From: Pegea sp. RAD2-039
Taxonomy: Eukaryota; Chordata; Thaliacea; Salpida; Salpidae
Assembly: GCA_034620365.1 (NCBI GenBank)
Contig: JAQGEQ010000192.1
Span: 1,917,001 to 1,981,000 of the forward strand
DNA length: 64,000 nt
Direction of reading: 5' to 3'
The translations under genes and the position numbers were made by a program. Shown here in pieces: positions 32,270 to 43,380 of the stretch. How positions within the stretch are numbered: position 1 is the stretch's first letter; each line of letters starts with the position of its first letter. The notes under the pieces were generated by a model. It did not search any database, was not told the origin of the DNA, and was given only the letters and a program-made list of their open reading frames with translations.

Positions 32270-33172
32270 AAAACACAAAGAATTCAGAAAAAAATAAGTA
32301 ATCAAAAGTAGAATTAAGAATACTTGATTAGCTTTTATTTTGTATATCTAGTTTTAGTAAACTTTATTATAAAGAATTAACAAAATACATATCAAAATGT
32401 GATTCAGTTATTTCAAATTATACAATGCAGATATTTGATTGTATATATTAAAAATTATTTTGTTCTTCTTATCTACATATTGAATATTTACAAGATAACA
32501 CATGGTTGCAACAAACAAAATCAATAAATGTTCAACAGTAAACATGATACTACATGATTGCATATAAAAAAAAGATTCAAATAATAAAGTTGAATGATTA
32601 AAGTAATATCTGAAAAACATTAGCTTTGACATAGGTAAAGATATAAAAATAAATTCATAATAAACATTAAAAACAAAATGATAAAATAGTTTATAACAAG
32701 TGTTCTTTTGAATATTCAATTAAAAAGATTGTTTAGCCATAAAAAAAAACAAAATGTAGCAGACTGCGTCAACGGTACCGAATGGGTTCGATCCCACTCA
32801 TTTTACATACGAAGGCAAAGAAGTAACCGTTCGACTAAGCTACCACAGCGAATTTAAAAGTACTTTTTTTATAAACTAACCATTTCTCTCTATTTCCCTT
32901 ATCGCTAACCTGTTTAGCGGCTTGTTTTCTTAATTTAATTTAAATAAAATTCCAAAACTATTATTGTAATTATTGGGCATACCAAAATAAAACAAAGTTT
33001 GAAAATAGTTTCACAGAAAATTACTTTTTAACATAAAACTTGTTCTATCTCTATCGTCTATTCTTTTAAGTTGCTGCTTAAATGATTTCAAATCAATTTT
33101 GTTTGTAACAACTTATTAGCAGTGCTTAAATTCTCTTTCTACTTATGCATCTTCAAAAGTTATATATTATTT
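32270..33172. repeat. D repeat, left-flank copy (spans a unit junction)
   Basis: Matches 61704-62607 closely, with an offset of 29434 bases at the tttagcggcttg landmark (32913 versus 62347). It holds the end of one D unit and the start of the next, so a D tandem array once continued here. Similarity stops sharply at about 33172, just before the zinc-finger array. Confidence 0.8.
32754..32850 (-). other. tRNA-like (SINE-like) sequence in the D repeat
   Basis: Minus strand: GGTAGCTTAGTCGAACGGTT resembles a polymerase III A box and D-arm, followed by a GGATCGAACCC B-box-like hairpin (TGGG...CCCA). The 3' acceptor does not pair with the 5' end, so it is not a working tRNA. The same element recurs at 62188-62283. 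Confidence 0.45.
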
Positions 33173-33486
33173 TGGTTATTTTTTAACAAAATTGCATTTT
33201 AGAGTTTATAGAATTTTATATTTTTTCTTCCAAATACTTTTCTAAACCATCTTGAACCTCAAATTCAAGTACAGTTTACTCAATAACTTTTTTTGGTTTT
33301 TGAAAATCTAAGGTTTAATTAATTTAACTTTCAAAGTATTACTAGATTTTTTCATGATTTTAAGTTTCAAAAAAAAAATGTTGTAAGCTATTTTTAGACC
33401 TGTTACTTGAGCTTCAGCGCAAAGTTAGGTTTTCTGATTACAAAAGTGTATATGTTATCTCATAGTGAGTTAAAGACGAGGTAAAG

Positions 33487-33520
33487 TATATAAGGATTCA
33501 TTTGGTGTTGTTAGGTCAGT
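33487..33520 (+). promoter_or_regulatory. TATA box and initiator of zinc-finger gene 1
   Basis: TATATAAG at 33487-33494 and an initiator TCAGT at 33516-33520 put the +1 A at 33518, exactly 31 bases after the TATA start. This is a canonical polymerase II core promoter. It places transcription start downstream of the TTG at 33502, so translation must start further on. Confidence 0.75.
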
Positions 33521-33559
33521 CTGAAACCAGCTTCACTTGCAGCTTATTGTTAAAACTTT

Positions 33560-33604
33560 ATGTTTATCGTAAGTCAGATTTCATTGAGATTAATATCAAA
33601 ATGA
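33560..33604 (+). promoter_or_regulatory. Upstream ORF overlapping the zinc-finger start codon (copy 1)
   Basis: A 14-codon frame ([14 protein letters not shown]) is the first ATG after the predicted start site. Its TGA overlaps the main ATG as ATGA, a termination-reinitiation layout. A strong GTAAGT at 33569 inside it could alternatively act as a splice donor. Confidence 0.5.
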
Positions 33605-34416
33605 GTGGAAATATTGAAAAATCAAATACCGATGAAAAGCCTTTCCAATGTGAAGATTGTGGAAAAGCGTATAAAGTATCTGGTAGTTTGGCGGTTCACA
33701 TGAGAATTCATACTGGTGATACGCCTTTTAAATGTGAAGTTTGTGGAAAAGCCTTCAAACAGTCTAGCCATCTTGAAGTTCACATGAGATCACATACTGG
33801 TGAGAAGCCTTATCAATGTGAAGTTTGTGGAAAAGCCTTCAGACAATCTGGCCATCTTGAAGCTCACATGAGATCACATACTGGTGAGAAGCCTTATCAA
33901 TGTGAATCTTGTGGAAAAGCCTTCATACAATCTGGCCATCTTGAAGTTCACATGAGATCACATACTGGTGAGAAGCCTTATCAGTGTGAAGTTTGTAGCA
34001 AAGCGTTTAAAGCATCTTATAGTTTGGTAGTTCACATGAGAATTCATACTGGTGATAAGCCGTTTCGATGTGAAGTTTGTGGAAAAGACTTCAAACATTC
34101 TGGCAATTTGGTAGTTCACAATAGATCACATACTGGTGATAAGCCTTTCCAATGTGAAGTTTGTGATAAACGCTTTAGACAGTTAGGAACTCTAACCAGT
34201 CACCTCCGATCACACACTGGTGAGAAGCCATTTCAATGTAAAGTTTGTGACAAACGCTTTAGACAGTTAGGAACTCTAACCAGTCACATCCGATCACACA
34301 CTGGTGAGAAGCCATTCCAATGTAAAGTTTGTGACAAACGCTTTACGCAATCAGGATCTCTAAGAAGACACATCCGAATACACAGTGGTGAAAAGGGTTT
34401 TCAAAGTGAAGTTTGA
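33601..34416 (+). CDS. C2H2 zinc-finger protein, 9 fingers (copy 1)
   Basis: 271 residues from ATG at 33601 ([13 protein letters not shown]), single exon. Nine tandem Krueppel-type fingers follow with HTGEKP/HTGDKP linkers, from [20 protein letters not shown] to [20 protein letters not shown]. Fingers 7 and 8 are near-identical ([14 protein letters not shown]), an internal duplication. No KRAB, SCAN, ZAD or BTB domain is present; the N-terminus is only about 14 residues before the first finger. Such proteins bind DNA in the nucleus, usually as transcription regulators. The start is fixed by the promoter 83 bases upstream. Copies 2 and 3 have seven fingers. Confidence 0.9.
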   Translation: MSGNIEKSNTDEKPFQCEDCGKAYKVSGSLAVHMRIHTGDTPFKCEVCGKAFKQSSHLEVHMRSHTGEKPYQCEVCGKAFRQSGHLEAHMRSHTGEKPYQCESCGKAFIQSGHLEVHMRSHTGEKPYQCEVCSKAFKASYSLVVHMRIHTGDKPFRCEVCGKDFKHSGNLVVHNRSHTGDKPFQCEVCDKRFRQLGTLTSHLRSHTGEKPFQCKVCDKRFRQLGTLTSHIRSHTGEKPFQCKVCDKRFTQSGSLRRHIRIHSGEKGFQSEV

Positions 34417-34680
34417 GAAAAATGCATCATAAACTCCAGTAGTTTGATACGGCACACTCGATTAACAACAACTGTAAGCACCGCCAGTAGAGTAACAACT
34501 TCTTTAATAGGGTAAACAAAGCTTGACAGACAAGATTCCATCACCACATCAAAATCTTCATCATCTCTGGTAATTTGATTAAAAGATAAGATTCAAGTAG
34601 TTTTATTTTCAATTGATGTGTCACACTGATAGTTTGTTTACCTTCTTCTGTTTTGTCATATCAAACTTTTCATTTATATT

Positions 34681-34983
34681 TTACGTTTCATCTATCTTTC
34701 TACAGTGTTTGTATTCCTTTTGGAGAAATCTTATATTGTAATGTACATAATACCTTCTAATTACATCTTTACCAATAATCGTTGGTTTATGTCTACAAAA
34801 AGAGCTCTTGAATTCGTCATTCGTAGTTATGCGTTGAATTAATAAATAATTGCTGGTATTGAGATTGAATGACTTCATATCGCGCTTTTGGATATTTATA
34901 AGACAAAGATAAGAACAGCTGCTCTTGTAGTTGTTATTTGATAGTTCTGTCGACATAAGAAGAAACAACAGATTCTTTTCCAC
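34681..34983 (-). CDS. Conserved 100-codon antisense frame, copy 1 (unknown)
   Basis: An open frame (MEKNLLFLLMSTELSNNNYK ... FLQKEYKHCRKIDET) repeated with few changes in units 2 and 3. Because the units are so similar, conservation says little. There is no signal peptide or recognised domain. It could be an exon of an antisense gene, with a further coding-like stretch at 34400-34580 (RDDEDFDVVMESCLSSFVYP), or chance. Confidence 0.25.
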   Translation of the reverse strand: MEKNLLFLLMSTELSNNNYKSSCSYLCLINIQKRDMKSFNLNTSNYLLIQRITTNDEFKSSFCRHKPTIIGKDVIRRYYVHYNIRFLQKEYKHCRKIDET

Positions 34984-34999
34984 CAGTGAAGTCTTTTTC

Positions 35000-36845
35000 T
35001 TCTTAGCTAGCTGTACATTTTTGTAACGTCAGTCTCCTGTAAGTCTTCCCCGTCTATAACATTCCTTCCTTTTTTAAAATCTTTTGCTGCCAGTTTAAAT
35101 GTAAGATTCGAGGAAGACAACAAACAAAGATGTCCGATTAATTATCGTTAATCTTCATCAAAGTCAAACCTTCAGTGGTGTACAATAATGTATGACCGAC
35201 AAAGACATAATACATGGCTTTTAATATTTTGAAAAAATGCATTTTTAGAATTTATTGCATTTTAAGATAACTGAAAGCCATTTATGAATTAATATTTGTT
35301 GGGTTGTAAACACGTATTTGAACTTAAATAAGCTTTAATAGGGGTTCCGCATGATATCATTTTATACAAGTTATTTCATAATCTAGATTATTCTACTACT
35401 AGATAATGCCATCTTTACAGCTTTTGTCTGTCATACTTTATTGTACCCCACTGAAGCTTTGAACTTGATAGATGGATAACAAAAATAAACTGAACACTTT
35501 CCTTTTTTTTGTCTTCTTCGAGTTTTACGAAAAAGCTAGCAGCAAAGGATCGTAAACGGGGAAAGACTTTACAGATGAAAGTTTAAATCTTTAATGACTT
35601 AAAAGCAGGAAATTTAATTGTTACCTTAATAAAAGTAACTTGATGGTGAGCTACAGCTGGAAGTTCTACTTACTATCACGTGTAATCATTTGTCGATGGC
35701 GAGCTTGAGTTGTTTTGATTGAAGTCATAGATTAGTGGACTCCAACGAATACTGAAAAGGATTTAGTAGCAAGGAGTTTGGCAAAGTCGGCAAATAGTAT
35801 TGAGTTTACAGAACCATTTAGTGATCTAGTGTCTGTAATGTCAGGGAATAAATATTAAAAAAACATCATTGGAAGCACATAACAGCGACTATAAACAAAA
35901 CTCCGTTGATCTTAGTACTTTCTTTATCCTTCTATTGTTTACAAAAGTTTATCATTTTCTATCTTTTTAGTTTTAACATTAGTATACACAAAAAAATGTT
36001 TTATAAGAAAGTATATTTGATATTTTATTTCATTTTATTAGATTTTTATTTGTTCTCAATAAAACATTTCCCACTAATCTTCTGTAACTACTGTTTATAT
36101 ACATAACTAAAATAAACAAAATTCTGTGGATCCTAGTAAATTAATTTAAAATAAATTTCCTCTATGTCCTTTAAACGGCAATCAAACAAAAGCTCAGTGA
36201 ATATTAAAAGGAGTAAAAATTACTTAAATCTGAGATATTTAACACAAAATGCTTGGAACTTATTAACTACATTTACAAAAAATATTTAAGACATAAACTG
36301 CATAGTCAAATTGCTGAAACAACAAAATACTTATTTAGATTAATCCTACTTCTTGTAATTCATCTTTGAGAACCATCAATTTGTAAATATTGTTTCTCAA
36401 ATTTTTTTTTAAAACATATTGTCTTTCCTATTGAATTGTTAGTCACAAGATTTCTTTATATAAGTTTTATTATCATTATTTAGAAAATTATGTTTTATGT
36501 TTCGATCTATTTAGACAAGTAGTTTTTATTTCTGACTGTCAACTTACAAAACATTCTTTTTAAATAGTTAGAAACAGTTTCCGTGAAATTTTTTTAATCG
36601 TTTTACATTAGAAGTACTTCTTAATATTAGTCAAAAGAAATCTTTTAAAATATACAATCTAAAAAGTAATAAGTAAAAAAAGTATAAAAGAACAATTTAG
36701 AAAAGCTGTAGAAGGAAAACATTTTCTCAGAGTTTTAAATAAATAAAACTTATAACAAAAAATTTAAAAAACTGAATATTTTCTGGACAAACACTAGATC
36801 AAAATAAATTAATATAGGAAAGAAGTTCTATTCATCAGTATGTAA
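35000..36845. other. Non-coding spacer with ancient LINE traces, unit 1
   Basis: Around 35030-35220 the sequence is a distant relative of 50640-50770 (ttgctgccagtttaaatgtaag versus tactgccagcttaaacgcaaa), probably an old LINE fragment. The remainder is AT-rich with no supported gene. Confidence 0.45.
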
Positions 36846-37053
36846 TCAGATGTGTCTTGTTAAGATACTTGAGTCTGAAAACAATCTATCACAAATATCA
36901 CATTGAGTATGTGATCTCATGTGAACTACCAGATGGCCAGATTGTTTAAAGGCATTTTCACAAATTTCACATCGAAAAGGCTTCTCGCCAGTATGTGATC
37001 TTGTCATTTTCCTTTGACAGTCCACATTTTGAAATCGACAAATTGTCGGTAGT
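36846..37053 (-). CDS. Antisense C2H2 zinc-finger exon or remnant, copy 1
   Basis: Reads from an acceptor (attttag at 37054-37060) through [40 protein letters not shown] and LVVHMRSHTQCDICDRLF to a TGA right after LTRHI. One full finger and one truncated finger, oriented opposite to the main gene. It may be the last exon of a minus-strand gene or a dead inverted copy; no upstream exon was found. Confidence 0.4.
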
Positions 37054-37060
37054 CTAAAAT

Positions 37061-38409
37061 TTAAATTGTAATTAGCGAACAAGTGAACTGATGAAAATTT
37101 ATTAGAAATCAGGATAAAACTTAGTTTATTAAAAAAAAATAAATTCTTTTAGTCTAGCACTTTCGATTACGAATTAGCATTTGATTAACTTTAAAAGAAA
37201 ATTTAAAAAAATTAGAATAAATACCACTAGCTGCTGTATACAATTACATATTTACACCACGATAATTTCGCTGTTTTAAAGAATAAATCAACTAAATGAA
37301 AATATTAAACTTTAAAAACAATGTAAAGGGAAGGTTTTTTATTAGCTCATTACAAGCTTTTTACCAAAGAAAGCTAAAAGTTTGACTATTGTTCAAAAAA
37401 ATTGGCTAATTTGTTGAAAGTCTGAAATCCATTATAAAAGTAATTCAGGATGTACAAGTAAAATAATAAGGGCTATCACCCATTTTAAATATTTGATTAT
37501 ATTAGAAGATTATCCCCTTGAAAAGTGATAATAAATTCAATTTTCAGTTCTTATTTTTAAGATATATCTTTTATATGAATTGTTTAGCTTTCAACCAATT
37601 TTATCTAAAGTGATAAAGTATTATTTTAAAGCAAAACAAAAATCACAAACCATTTAGTTTCCTGATGAAATAAGAAAATTATCTTTAAATAAAGTTTTAA
37701 AAAACTTCTTGTCAAAACAAGTCTGTTTAAAAAAAAGAGTCCTACGGAAGTACCCATAAGTTAACATTTTTACTTTGTAGAATTATAATACTTTAAAGCT
37801 GATGCTATAAAAAAATTCTAATAACTATTTAATAAATGTTGTAATAACTTACTAAGAACCTATAAGAATGTGACCAAATTTCAGAAAACATAATTTTTAA
37901 AGTTGAAAAAATATTTTATAAACTGTTTATAGAATCAGCAAACTGAAGATCTATTTTGCCGAGTTGTAACAAATGTTTAATCATTTAAAATCACCCTTTT
38001 AAGTATTTGTAAAGTTTATTTGAAAATTAAATAAGAAAAATGTTGCTGCTGAGTTTAGTTTTTATCTAAACCATTTGACAAAAGCAAATTATACTTGTTT
38101 CCAAACATTTTTTTATAAAGTTATGGTTAAAGCATTATAGTAAATATGAAATTCAATTTTTGTTCTTTTGAATCATTACAAAACGCTAAAAAGTTATTCT
38201 TGAAATCAGTTTAAACTACAAGCAAAGCTACTTTTGCAACGATTATATGCAATGATTCAGAAACTTTATAAGGCTACAGCTACCAACATTGTCTCACTTC
38301 AAGATCTTCACAGCTGTTTGGAATAGACTAGCTTCAATAAGAACTGCTGTGGACAGACTACCATCAAGCTTGTTGAGATCAGAAACTACTGGATGAAAGA
38401 AAAGTTGAA
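37061..38409. other. Non-coding AT-rich spacer, unit 1
   Basis: No supported gene. Repeats almost unchanged at 47918-49253 in unit 2. Confidence 0.5.
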
Positions 38410-38850
38410 ATGTCACAACTCGAAATTTATTTGTTTGTTGCTCTAATAATTCTAATTCTTTTTTGTTTGATTCTGATAATCCTTCGAAAACGTCTTCGGA
38501 GACATTCTCAAGACTCAGTTGCGAATGACAACGTACTGCAGTTGATTCCTCTTCATTCAAATGTTGCTGAGAGTAATTATACAATTGCAACTGAGAAATC
38601 TGAAAAACCAGATGACAGCAAACCTGAAGAAAATAAAGATTCCTCTGAAAAAATTGACAATAATTCTGATGAGAGTGGAAGTAATACTTTAAGAGGCATA
38701 CATTTAGATTCAGATTCAGAATATGGGTTGTTAGATTCAGTTTTTGTCACCAGTATGTTTGCGCATATGAACATTTTATTCAGCAAAACTCGTCGCAAAT
38801 TTCACAACATTCAGGTCTTATTCCATGATGACAGCGATGATGTTTATTAA
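38410..38850 (+). CDS. Single-pass membrane protein with acidic tail (copy 1), end supplied by a LINE
   Basis: 146 residues. Residues 5-26 (EIYLFVALIILILFCLILII) are one hydrophobic helix, then a basic stop-transfer stretch RKRLRRH, then an acidic Ser/Asp/Glu-rich tail (EENKDSSEKIDNNSDESGS). There is no signal peptide before the helix, so it is probably a type III or signal-anchored protein. I recognise no family. The stop codon TAA lies inside the TTTA tail of the LINE that begins at 38843, so the original C-terminus was probably longer and was cut by the insertion. Unit 2 carries a copy whose end differs for the same reason; unit 3 lacks it. Confidence 0.5.
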   Translation: MSQLEIYLFVALIILILFCLILIILRKRLRRHSQDSVANDNVLQLIPLHSNVAESNYTIATEKSEKPDDSKPEENKDSSEKIDNNSDESGSNTLRGIHLDSDSEYGLLDSVFVTSMFAHMNILFSKTRRKFHNIQVLFHDDSDDVY

Positions 38851-39016
38851 TTTATTTATTTATTTATTTATTACAATAAATGTGAAGGAGGGTGCCTAAA
38901 GAGAGCACCTCTCGCTAACACACATTCTCACAAATTAGATCTATTTGACGTGTAAACGAAAAAGCATATGACAATGAAGAATTGCACAGAATCATAGTAT
39001 TGTAAAAGAGAAAAAT

Positions 39017-42000
39017 TCACAGTTTAGAAATGGCAATGTTGGCGATATTATAACAATTCAGCTTTTTCTTGAACAGCATAAGTGATTTTGACATGACAAT
39101 CTCTGATGGCAGATTGTTCCATGTACTGATTGTGCGGTATGAGAAAAAACTTAATCTGGTTAATTTAGCTGGTGGAGTGGGCTTATTAAGATCTAATTTA
39201 TGTCTTCTAAGTTGATATAACTTGAGGGAGGGACTAATGGAGAAAAAGTCATCAAACTGAAGATCAATTAGGTTGTGAATAATTTTAAAAATCAGAATAA
39301 GGTCGTATTTAATTCTTCAGATTTCCAAAGTATCTAGATTGAAGAAGCTGAGACGATGCTTATAACTCTCGTATTTGATATTAAGTTTCCTGCAAACCAA
39401 TCTCGTAAATGTTGCCTGAACAGATTCGATTTTTCTGATATCACCAACTTGATATGGCATCCATGCACTGACATTGTTATTCAAGAGTAGGGCGTATGTA
39501 CAGTTTGAAAAGGTTGACGAAAAACCATGGATCTTTAGAATTAAAAGTCTTTATGATGAGGTGGACAAGCTTGATAGATTTTCCAAAGATTCTGGAAACA
39601 TAACTGTGCCATTTGAAGTCAGATGTCAAAGTAATGCCGAGGTCTATGACTGAGGATACTCGTTCAAGAATAGATCCATTGATGTAGTATTGGTTGCTGA
39701 AGTTGGCAGCTGGCTTACGGGAGAATGTTATAACTTCAGACTTTGTTGGCTGGATTTTAAGTTGCCAATTCGCAGACCAGTTTTCTACAATATTTAGTGC
39801 AGTTTGGAGTTTTGAGTGAGAACCAGATAAAGACTTGATGTCGTCTGCATACACAAACACACTGACATTGTCTACTGCTATTAGTCTTCTGATGAGGTCT
39901 TCAATGAAAATCAAAGAGAGAAGTGGACCCAGGACGGAACCTTGAGGAACGCCGCTGGTGACTTTACTAGGAGTAGATAAAGGTCTTTCTACACGGGTTC
40001 GTTGGGTTCTACCTGATAAGAAATCTTCAATCCATTTTAAGATAGAGTTGCTGATTTTTATGTTTTTCAATACAGTAATGAGCTTGTTGTGTGGAACAGA
40101 ATCAAAAGCTTTAGCAAAATCAAGGTATATGATGTCACATGGAGTATTACTTTCGTAATGAGCTGTAAGCTCATTGAAAAAAGTGAGATGTTGAGTCAAA
40201 GAAGACCGTTGCTTAACAAAGCCATGCTGGAAATCAGATATTAGATGATGCTCCGTCAAATGGCTAGTTATATGGTTGTGAATGATATGTTCTTGAGTTC
40301 TGCAGATAACCGAAGTCAGCGAAACTGGTCTGTAGTTAAGTGCAGTGTTTCTGGGACCCTTCTTATAAATTGGAGTAATAATAGCATTCTTCCAAATTTG
40401 TGGAAGTCTTCCCCGCTTAAGAGTCTGGTTAAAGAGTAGCGATAAGGGTAGCGCTAAAGAAGAAGTACTTTTTCTTAAAAACAAAGCTGGGATTTTATCT
40501 GGGGTGTTGGAAACTGTTGATTTTAGAGAAGAAATAGCCTTAGATACTATATCAACTGTTATGTCTAGATCTACCATCTCAGAGATATTTGAAAGGATAT
40601 TGGAGTAGGAAATAGTATGAGTATTGCCATCATCGGTTATAAAAACCTTTTCAAATTGTTTGTTTAGCAATTCAGCTTTATTCTTTGGTTCCATCACCAG
40701 CTGATTGGCGTTATCAATCAAGGGAGGTAGATGAGATCTCGCCTTAAGCTTGTGATTAATGAAGCCAAAAAACGTTTTCTTGCTAGGTGAAGATAAGATT
40801 GCACTTTCTTTTCCTAAATAGAAGCTATAAACTGATTTCTTGTAGATTAGACAAAGATCTTTGTATAGAGGTTTGATGGAAGGATCTGCTTTAGTTTGTT
40901 TGTATAAGAGGTTTTTCAAATGCTGTAAATTCCTTAAATATCTTGGCAAGTGTGGTTTTTTGTTGACTCTATATAAAGGTATGAACTTTTCAATTGACTC
41001 ATTAACAATGTTAGTAAACCTCGAGTAGATATTATTGATGTCTTCGGTAGAGTTGAAAACAGAAATCCAGTCAACACCTGATAAAAACTTGTTTATACTG
41101 TTATAATTTGCACGATAAAAGTTCCGTATGCTTGGAGTTTTAACGTTCGTAGAAAAAGTTTGTTGGAGCTTGAATTCAATCATGTTGTGATCACATGTCA
41201 GAGCAAAAGGTTCATTTTGATCAACGTAGATAACGTTCTCAGGTTTTGATGTGATAAGAAGATCCAAAGTATTACCACTAACTTGGGTTGGAAAAGTAAC
41301 CATCTGAGATAGATTATTGGCATCAAGGAAGTTTACAAAGACATGACTCAGATTGGCTAAATTAGTTTTGTCTCCATTCAAATTGAACAATTTTCCATTG
41401 AATGCTAAATTTGGGTTATTCCAATCAATTCTACTAAAATTAAAATCCCCAAGAATATAAATCTCAGGACAAATTAGGCTTTTCAGAACCTTCAATAAGG
41501 TCTTAATAGTAACCTCATCGTTAACTTTAGACGGTGGTAGGTAGGTACATATAAAGCGGGAAAACTTAGACTTTGAGTAATGAAAATTAAAAGCAATAAT
41601 CTCAAATCCTGGGCAATCAATGGTATTTATCTTAATTCTTGAAATCATGGATGCCAGTGATGTTTTATAGATTACACAAACACCGCCGCCTCTATCAAAC
41701 ATTCTGTCACAGCGCAAAGCACGAAAAAGATCACTGTCATCCAGAAAGGAGTCAGGATAAAAGGGTTTCAACCAAGTTTCGGTAATGAAAACAAATGTAA
41801 AATCTTGAGAAAGCAAAAGAGCTTTCAATTCGAAAATTTTGTTGACAATTGACCGTGCATTGAAAAACAGACCTAATATAATAGAAAAATTGTCTTTTTG
41901 ACACTTGTAAGATTTGGTGGTAGGCTTCTGTGTACTGGTATCTTGAGCTGGAAGCATAGTATTAATAATTTTGTGCGAAGAGAGGTTGAATAAGGATGAT

Positions 42001-42065
42001 GTGGGTCCAGTGGTTATTTTGCACTTCCGTTTTTTGAACAGACCTTCACAATCTTTAAAGCCCAT
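39017..42065 (-). pseudogene. LINE ORF2 (endonuclease-reverse transcriptase), copy A, broken
   Basis: From MGFKDCEGLFKKRK, an APE-type endonuclease (FFNARSIVNK, Glu in ITETWL at about residue 96, GDFN at 206-209, DHNM at 292-295) and a reverse transcriptase (LDFAKAFDSVPH at about 648-659, SGVPQGSVLGPL at 704-715, YADD at 739-742). The frame stays open for 862 codons to 39477. A one-base insertion near 39467-39478 relative to copy B then shifts the frame, and a TGA shared with copy B follows LDTLEI further on. The original C-terminus would end at about 39017 (IAISKL). Confidence 0.85.
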
Positions 42066-43009
42066 GGTGGACCTCGTACTTTGTATTTGAAATCAGTTGG
42101 TTGCTCTTTCTGATTTCGGCTGTACGCCTCTTTTAGAAGACGCTTATTTTCTGAGCGATCATCTTCACACATATCATGTGCTACTCTGATGCCCTGGAAT
42201 TTTTCGTCCTGCTTAAGCTTAAACAGCTTAGCAAGAAACTTACGTTTGTCCCATCTTTCCTGAAAGGACACTTTTAACGGTCTTTTATGATTTGATCCTT
42301 TTGCCCCGAGTCTGGTCATTGAAACTTTTGGAGCGTCCACAAAACCAAAGCTTTGAGTGCTCATTTGATTAAAAGTTTTGATGTCATCGTTTTTATCAGT
42401 CTCAGAGACACCAAAGATGATGACATTGTTTTCTCTATCCTCCCGGTCCAGAGTAAGTTTTTCGTGCGTGTCAGTAACCTTCTTGGCAAGAAGTTGCACC
42501 ACGCTAGTATTTTTTTCGGATCCAGAATTACCAACAACTGAGGCCCATGTGAGAGGCTTCTTTGTGGAGGCATCCAGTTCATCCATAGATTTAGATAAGA
42601 TAGAAATCTTTTCATTGATTTTGGCAACATCGTTGCCAATTTCGGATTTTAATTTGGCCAATTCAGTGGATATGGTGTTGCTGATGTCGGACAATAGGCT
42701 TTTGTTAGTGTTGGACGAGGTAGTTGTTTTGTCCATAGATCTACATTTAATGCAGGACCAACAAAATCCCACTTGCTGCATTTTATTATTTTCAAATATA
42801 TCATAACATTTTTTACTCACATCACTACAAGTGAGGTGAAACCTAGAGAGGCATTTGATGCAATCTATTGCCAGATCTTCACCAGAGCAAGTTTTGTTAC
42901 AAGCTTGGCAATTGCCACAGCAAGCTTGTTTTGAAGAACTTGGTTTGCTTGGGTTTTTTGGAGCTTTTGACCGCAAGGTCCTGCCATTTGTATCTACCAT
43001 AGTTTCCAT
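42014..43009 (-). CDS. LINE ORF1 protein with PHD-like zinc finger, copy A
   Basis: 331 residues. Residues 30-89 hold a PHD/esterase-type zinc-binding cluster (CCGNCQACNKTC, CIKCLSRFHLTCSD, FCWSCIKC). A coiled-coil-prone stretch follows (SDISNTISTELAKLKSEIG), then an L1-ORF1-like RRM segment (RENNVIIFGVSET, RLGAKGSNHKRPLKVSF). This is the usual layout of CR1-group ORF1 proteins, which bind and chaperone element RNA. It ends 52 bases inside ORF2, consistent with reinitiation. Confidence 0.8.
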   Translation of the reverse strand: METMVDTNGRTLRSKAPKNPSKPSSSKQACCGNCQACNKTCSGEDLAIDCIKCLSRFHLTCSDVSKKCYDIFENNKMQQVGFCWSCIKCRSMDKTTTSSNTNKSLLSDISNTISTELAKLKSEIGNDVAKINEKISILSKSMDELDASTKKPLTWASVVGNSGSEKNTSVVQLLAKKVTDTHEKLTLDREDRENNVIIFGVSETDKNDDIKTFNQMSTQSFGFVDAPKVSMTRLGAKGSNHKRPLKVSFQERWDKRKFLAKLFKLKQDEKFQGIRVAHDMCEDDRSENKRLLKEAYSRNQKEQPTDFKYKVRGPPWALKIVKVCSKNGSAK

Positions 43010-43059
43010 GATAGATTTTTAGTAACTCCCACCAAAGTATGAAATTTATAAGTCAGATA

Positions 43060-43152
43060 AATGTATATGATATGTATATAAATAAATATATAAATAAATA
43101 TACCAAGTTAATAATATATAATAAATAATAATAAGTAAAAAAAAAAAATACA
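43060..43152. repeat. TAAATA/TAATAA microsatellite beside LINE copy A
   Basis: Runs of tataaataaa and ataataat ending in a poly-A stretch, just 5' of the LINE. The same tract is at 55700-55792 beside copy B. Confidence 0.7.
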
Positions 43153-43380
43153 CCACGAAACTTAATCACAGCTTATTAGCAGTTATTCAAATAGAGTATA
43201 TAGAAATTGAAGATGATAAAAAGTCCAAATTGATTTCTAATCCAGATATGATCACAAAAAATATACAAATCCTTTACTGAAAACAGTTTTATCAAAGCTT
43301 ATAAGCAATATCAGAATAAATTTGTTATCTTAATAACCTATAACCTGAATAACCTTGTTCAAATAGAATTCAAAGATATT

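Larger units (their letters stand above)
38843..43019 (-). mobile_element. Near full-length CR1/Jockey-like LINE, copy A
   Basis: Antisense element with a (TAAA)n 3' tail at 38843-38872, a 3' UTR to about 39016, ORF2 and ORF1. The 5' boundary is uncertain because the flanking DNA was duplicated with it; coding starts at 43009. The two ORFs overlap by 52 bases in different frames. ORF2 is broken, so the copy is not autonomous. Confidence 0.85.

Noticed and set aside
32408..32719. 103-codon minus-strand frame, also at 61893-62153
   Set aside because: Lies in the non-coding D repeat, is shortened in the other copy, and is A/T-driven Phe/Tyr/Leu-rich sequence.
32754..32850. A functional tRNA gene
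   Set aside because: The T-arm hairpin is present but the acceptor stem cannot form and the anticodon arm is not convincing.
33502..33600. N-terminal extension of the zinc-finger protein starting at TTG 33502
   Set aside because: It begins upstream of the predicted transcription start (33518), has no ATG, and the first in-frame ATG is 33601.
35906..36106. 66-codon hydrophobic frame repeated in all three units
   Set aside because: AT-rich Phe/Leu/Tyr string without start context; repetition is explained by the duplication.
42353..42806. Plus-strand frames opposite LINE ORF1
   Set aside because: Shadows of the minus-strand ORF1 coding sequence; the same shadows appear in copy B.
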